A DNA stretch of 64,000 nt from Zychaea mexicana. Its lineage: Eukaryota > Mucoromycota > Mucoromycetes > Mucorales > Lichtheimiaceae. Below, one piece after another: positions 59,946-64,000 of this stretch. The notes beneath the pieces were generated by a model. It saw only the letters and a program-made list of their open reading frames with translations. It was not told where the DNA came from and searched no databases. A program made the translations under genes and the position numbers. Each line of letters begins with the position of its first letter. Within the stretch, counting starts at the first letter, position 1. The stretch lies in NCBI RefSeq assembly GCF_025766255.1, contig NW_026516740.1, forward strand, positions 1 to 64,000, read 5' to 3'.

Positions 59946-60686
59946 TGAACGTGAAGGAAAGAAAGAGCAAGAAAGTTAGGTTTGGGGGTGGGGAAGGGTT
60001 AAGCGAGTTGGGAGGTGGCGGTAAAAGGATATAAATTACAAAGGGGGGGGGGAAAGGAGAAATAAGGGCAGCGCGCAAAAAAACAGGTACCACCCTTTGT
60101 TTCACCCACAGCCCATGGTTGTACACAACGCAGCACCCAGATTATTATAATTCGGAGACTCATCTTCTTTTTTTTCTACCTCGAGCTTAGATGTATCATA
60201 GAAGCACGCTAGGACTCTTATGTAACTGTCGTTTGTAAGCAGTCCCTGTATAAATTACCACCACGACCAAATTGTGTACAAGTATACAAATATTATATTT
60301 CTATGTTTCTGGTGTTGCACAGCATTTTTTATGTGTGTGTGTGTGTGTGAGAGTGAGTTGTGATTTGACAAGAATATAGACTTTCTACAATTGATATTAG
60401 AGGGACAGAGAATGGAAGAAAAAATTTTTAGTTTTTGGGGAAAAAGAAAGAAAGAAAGAGTGTGTATGTGTGTGTGTGCGGCAATACTTTGTTAAAGAAG
60501 CGTATATAGATTGAGGAGAGAGAGAGTGTGTGATGTATATAGTGTGTGATTGTGTAGGTGTGTATAACAAAGGCTTTTCTTATTCTCTTGTTTACAAAAA
60601 AAAAAGCAAGTGCAAATGTAAGAGATTACAAAACGGGTCGGAGAGGGTTGTGTGTGAGTGTGTGTGGGGGCGGGCGGGAATGAATT
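59946..60686. other. Intergenic
   Basis: Promoter side of the PAK kinase and 3' flank of eIF4G. GT and GA microsatellites at 60330-60350 and 60440-60480. No gene seen. Confidence 0.5.
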
Positions 60687-60726
60687 CTACTCTTCTTGTG
60701 GAGCAGTGCTATCGTTGTTGCCGTCG

Positions 60727-60763
<37 letters not shown>

Positions 60764-63700
60764 CGGTGGTGGTTGCAGGGGTAGAGCTACCAGTACCAGT
60801 AGTAGTGGTAGCTGCTGCTTGTTCGGTGCCTTCTTGGTGACCTTCCTGGTGACTCTCCTTTTGATCGTCATGGTGACTGTCGTTATGACCATCGTCTCCA
60901 CCTTCACCTCCCAGGGCACTATATTAATTCACATGGATATTTAGTACAACAACAGCAAAAGACACACACACACACACATTTGCTTAAGAGGTAGAAAGAA
61001 AATTTACCTGAACATATTGGCGGAACTAGACCGACTTTCACTGGGGCTAGACTTTTGCTCGCCTCCCGACTTGTTGTTTGCACGATGCAGACTGGCAAAC
61101 GGACTGTTGGAAGGACCTAGCACGTTACTCCGGGTCTTGCTGCGATCCGTCTTTCCAAAGTTGGCCAGCTCGTTCACTCGGCTGCTCTTGGTAGAGCCGC
61201 CAGGGCTGCCTGATCCAACGGTGCTCCAGCCATCCACAGTGGTGTTCGCTGCACTATTGTTGCCGCCGCCACTCGAACCTTCTCGCTGCAAGTCGCGCGA
61301 GCCTGCACCACGGTGGGAGCCTGCTCGTGCCATGGGGTGCGGTAAGCTGCCACGCGAGCTTGTCGTGCGCTTCATGGCTTCTTTTTCTTCGTTCTTGGCC
61401 TTTTGTGCCTGTTCGTGGACTTGGGCGATCGTGGTAGGAGCGGGCTGGTTGGCACGGCGGCCGACCCACTTGTTCTTTCGCAAGTCAAACAGATCCTAAT
61501 GCTTGGAGGTTAATAATAATATCACTACAACAAGAAAACAAAGAAGGGGGGTACAAACCATAATCATAAACTTGACACGCGAGCTCAGGTTGGGACTCTC
61601 GAGCATATCTCGAATACGCTCAAAGTAGACATCCATCCATTCCTTGTTTCTGCGGTTGCTTGTGTCCAAGACCTTGCCGATGGTAGAGACAAGCTTGACC
61701 ATGGTCTCAGTCTCCTCGTCACCGACCTCCTTGGGGTTGTCACAGAGACGCGTCAGGCACTGAAGCATGATACGGTCGGTCAACATCTGGCGCTTGAACA
61801 GTTCACCGATAAAGACAACCAAACCAAGACCTTGACGCTTGGCCTTGACGGCAGCGTAATACTCGTCGGTCAACATATCCGGACTGATCGACTCGACATC
61901 GGGAATCTGCATCTTCCAACCACGTTCGAAATCGTGCTGGCAGCGGTTCAAAAGGTATTTACGAAGCAAGTTGACACCCGCGACAGTGTTGCCCTCCTTG
62001 TCCTTGACACCGACATCCTTGATATCGTCCGTAATCGAGTCATACATTTTACGGCACAGCTGGGCCCACATGACAGCAAATGGCGGTTCGTCACAAGCCT
62101 TGTCAAAGGTAAGTTGAATCACAACCTTCAATGCACGGCCGTCATCTTCCTTTTCGGACTGTTTGGCATACTCCCAGATTTGGCCTGCAATCGAGTCGAA
62201 CTTCTCCAACGTCAACTTGTTCAACAAGGACTTGACCTTGCGGATAATGACTTCGTCGGACATCACGTCACTGTCACCGCCAGCAGCTCCGGCAGCGGCA
62301 GCAGCGGCTGCCTCACGTTGTTTGCGCAGGGCAAGAGGGACCCAACGGTTCTCGCTCTTTTCCAGAGGAACAACTTGTTCGGGCGGGATGGTGGGAGCAC
62401 CTTGCTGTTGCTTTTCTGGTCTGTCCTCGCCTTGGTTTTGTTTACCACCGTGACGTCCTTTACCGCCACGACCGCTACGGCTACGACCTCCGTGTGAGCC
62501 TTCACGCTGCATACCACCCGGTGAGCCAGGACCACCAGCACCACCAGCAGGTGGCAAGGCATGGCTACCGCTGCCAGCGCGATGGGAAAGGGGACGTCCA
62601 CCGGCAAACTTGCCCATTTCCATGCGGCCGTCTCTTGATCCATGGCGGAACATGCCCATATCCATGGGAGAGGAAGGTGTGCGAGGACCGCCACGGCCTC
62701 GTTCAGAGGTCTGACGACGCGACATGCCACCACCAGATCGTGGGCCACGGTCGTTCTGGTCATCGCCCATGTTTTGGAACTGGGACAGATCTTCTGAAGT
62801 CTCGAGACACAACGGAGCGAACTGTAACAAAAAGTCGGGCTCGTACGTGATCTTGCCACTCTGGGAATCCTTGCTGCCATAGGGTGCCTTGACCGTGGGC
62901 GGGTATTGGACCGTGCTTGGGTCTTGGATCGTACGCATAGGACCGGACGGTGTCTTTGGTGTACGGCCAGGAGTGGCACTTGCAGGTGATGCGGACTTGG
63001 AAAGAGAAGCCATGTCAAGACGACTGGGTGTATCGGCCTTTTTCTTTTCAGCTTCCTCCTCTTCCTTTCGCTTGCTTTCTGCAGCTTCATCAGCGGCAGC
63101 CTTCTTTTGCTTTTCAGCAGCATCAGCAGCCTCTTGTTCTTCCTTGGCCTTACGCTCAGATTCTTCCTTGGCCTTTTGCTGTTCGGCTTCAACACGCTCC
63201 TTTTCTTCGCGTTCCTTGCGCTCGGCTTCCTCCTTGGCCTTCTGTTCAGCCTCTACCTTGGCCTTTTGTTCAGCTTCAGCGCGTTCCTTTTCCTCACGTT
63301 CCTTACGCTCAGCTTCTTCCTTGGCCTTCTGTTCAGCCTCTTCCTTGGCCTTTTGCTCGGCTTCAACACGCTCCTTTTCTTCGCGCGCTTTACGTTCAGC
63401 TTCTTCCTTGGCCTTCTGTTCAGCCTCCTCCTTGGCCTTTTGAGCAGCTTCTTCGCGTTCGCGCTTTTCACGTGCTTCACGGTCCTTGATGGCAGGATCA
63501 ACAATAGGAATAGCCTTACTTGGCGGCGATGGGCTCGTGGAGGCTGCAGCACCAGCACCAGCACCAGACGAGGGTGACGATTTCAAAGCAGCATCTTCCT
63601 TCTTTGTAGCAGTAGTAGCAGTAGTCCGTTCCTCCGAAGAAACACTGGGTTTGGCAGCAGTGGTGGTAGTGGTAGTAGTAGTAGTAGTGGCAGTAGTCAA

Positions 63701-63940
63701 CGACGACGAATCCTTGCTGCTATTGGCAGTCGAAGAGCTCGACGAAGCAACGGCCTCTGCTTTCACTTCGGCCATGGTCTCGGGATTGATGATACGAATG
63801 GCCTTGCTGTTACGTACAGGTTGAACGAATGAAGATTGCGAGGGGGGACCATTGTTAGCACCACCTTGTCCACCTACAAAGCCCATACCAGGGTAGGCTT
63901 GATAGAAATGACGTTGTCCTTCAAAGTTCTGAGGTACAAA
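60687..63940 (-). CDS. Translation initiation factor eIF4G, 5' end outside the window
   Basis: Scaffold of the cap-binding complex eIF4F. Three exons on the complement lie in the window: 61559-63940, 61008-61495 and 60687-60918 (1033 aa seen). The first begins at an acceptor (FVPQNFEGQ...), so further N-terminal exons lie beyond 64000. In window numbering: Thr/Ala-rich linker; a long Lys/Glu/Ala/Arg helix (about 140-280, repeated EEAEQKAKEEAE units); the eIF4E-binding motif YEPDFLL (about 366-372, fits YxxxxL-hydrophobic); RG-rich segments (RSGRGGKGRHGG); and an MIF4G domain at about 560-800 (VKSLLNKLTLEKF, MWAQLCRKMYD, LFKRQMLTDRIM) that binds eIF4A. The conserved VPLALRK-type box precedes it. 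The tail is Ser/Gly/Thr-rich with no MA3 or W2 domain, as in fungal eIF4Gs. The poly-Thr run near the end is encoded by a TAG/CTA-type microsatellite. Confidence 0.95.
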
Positions 63941-64000
63941 CTTTTTTGTTTTAGAAAAAAAAAAGTAAAGAGAGAGAGAGAGGAGGGAAAAAGGTTTGAA

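Noticed and set aside
60696..60944. Poly-Ser/Val plus-strand frames
   Set aside because: Created by a TAG/GTA trinucleotide repeat that encodes the poly-Thr tail of eIF4G on the other strand.
62889..63577. Long plus-strand frames opposite eIF4G
   Set aside because: They are shadows of the Lys/Glu-codon repeat on the minus strand; the minus frame carries the conserved eIF4E and MIF4G motifs.

Overview
The window looks like nuclear DNA of an early-diverging filamentous fungus, most likely Mucoromycota and probably Mucorales. I infer this from many short GT-AG introns (mostly 50-150 bp), heavy Gln/Asn/His/Thr homopolymer tracts in regulatory proteins, dense microsatellites, F-box/LRR genes, and the protein families present. 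There is no bacterial operon structure. I rebuilt exon chains by hand from frame, splice sites and family alignment. For each multi-exon gene called intact, the exon lengths sum to a multiple of three, which is good internal evidence. Genus is not determined.

Layout. 1-3533: gene-poor, with two minisatellites and a polypyrimidine tract. 3534-16268: five minus-strand genes in a row: a mitochondrial branched-chain/pyruvate dehydrogenase kinase; an SLC41-type Mg2+ transporter; a Bqt4-like protein with an APSES/KilA-N-like domain and a C-terminal membrane anchor; a 303-residue protein I do not recognise; and a 970-residue protein with three RRMs and two MLLE domains that resembles fungal Rrm4. 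16269-24201: mostly non-coding, with an RFX-like site cluster, a LINE reverse-transcriptase relic and ribosomal protein uS17. 24202-28295: two convergent F-box/LRR genes, one frameshifted in its F-box. 28296-35355: decayed DNA, a questin-oxidase-like gene and a 253-bp tandem duplication upstream of it. 35356-41252: a large Sec7-PH ArfGEF and an ETFRF1/LYRM5-type LYR protein. 44281-46619: a divergent ribosomal protein pair, uS12 and eL36. 47101-54076: an unrecognised 538-residue protein, ATP synthase OSCP, and a UapA/UapC-type purine permease. 55417-64000: a small Myb-like protein, a Cla4-type PAK kinase, and eIF4G, which runs off the right edge.

The genes are mostly housekeeping and do not form a cluster. 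Three bear on mitochondrial metabolism (the dehydrogenase kinase, ETFRF1-like, OSCP), three on the ribosome, and two on mRNA handling (eIF4G and the Rrm4-like protein). Two belong to polarity and vesicle traffic (the PAK kinase and the ArfGEF). The most interesting items are the Rrm4-like architecture, the Bqt4-like protein, the repeated RFX-type motif clusters, the frameshifted F-box gene and the two unrecognised proteins.
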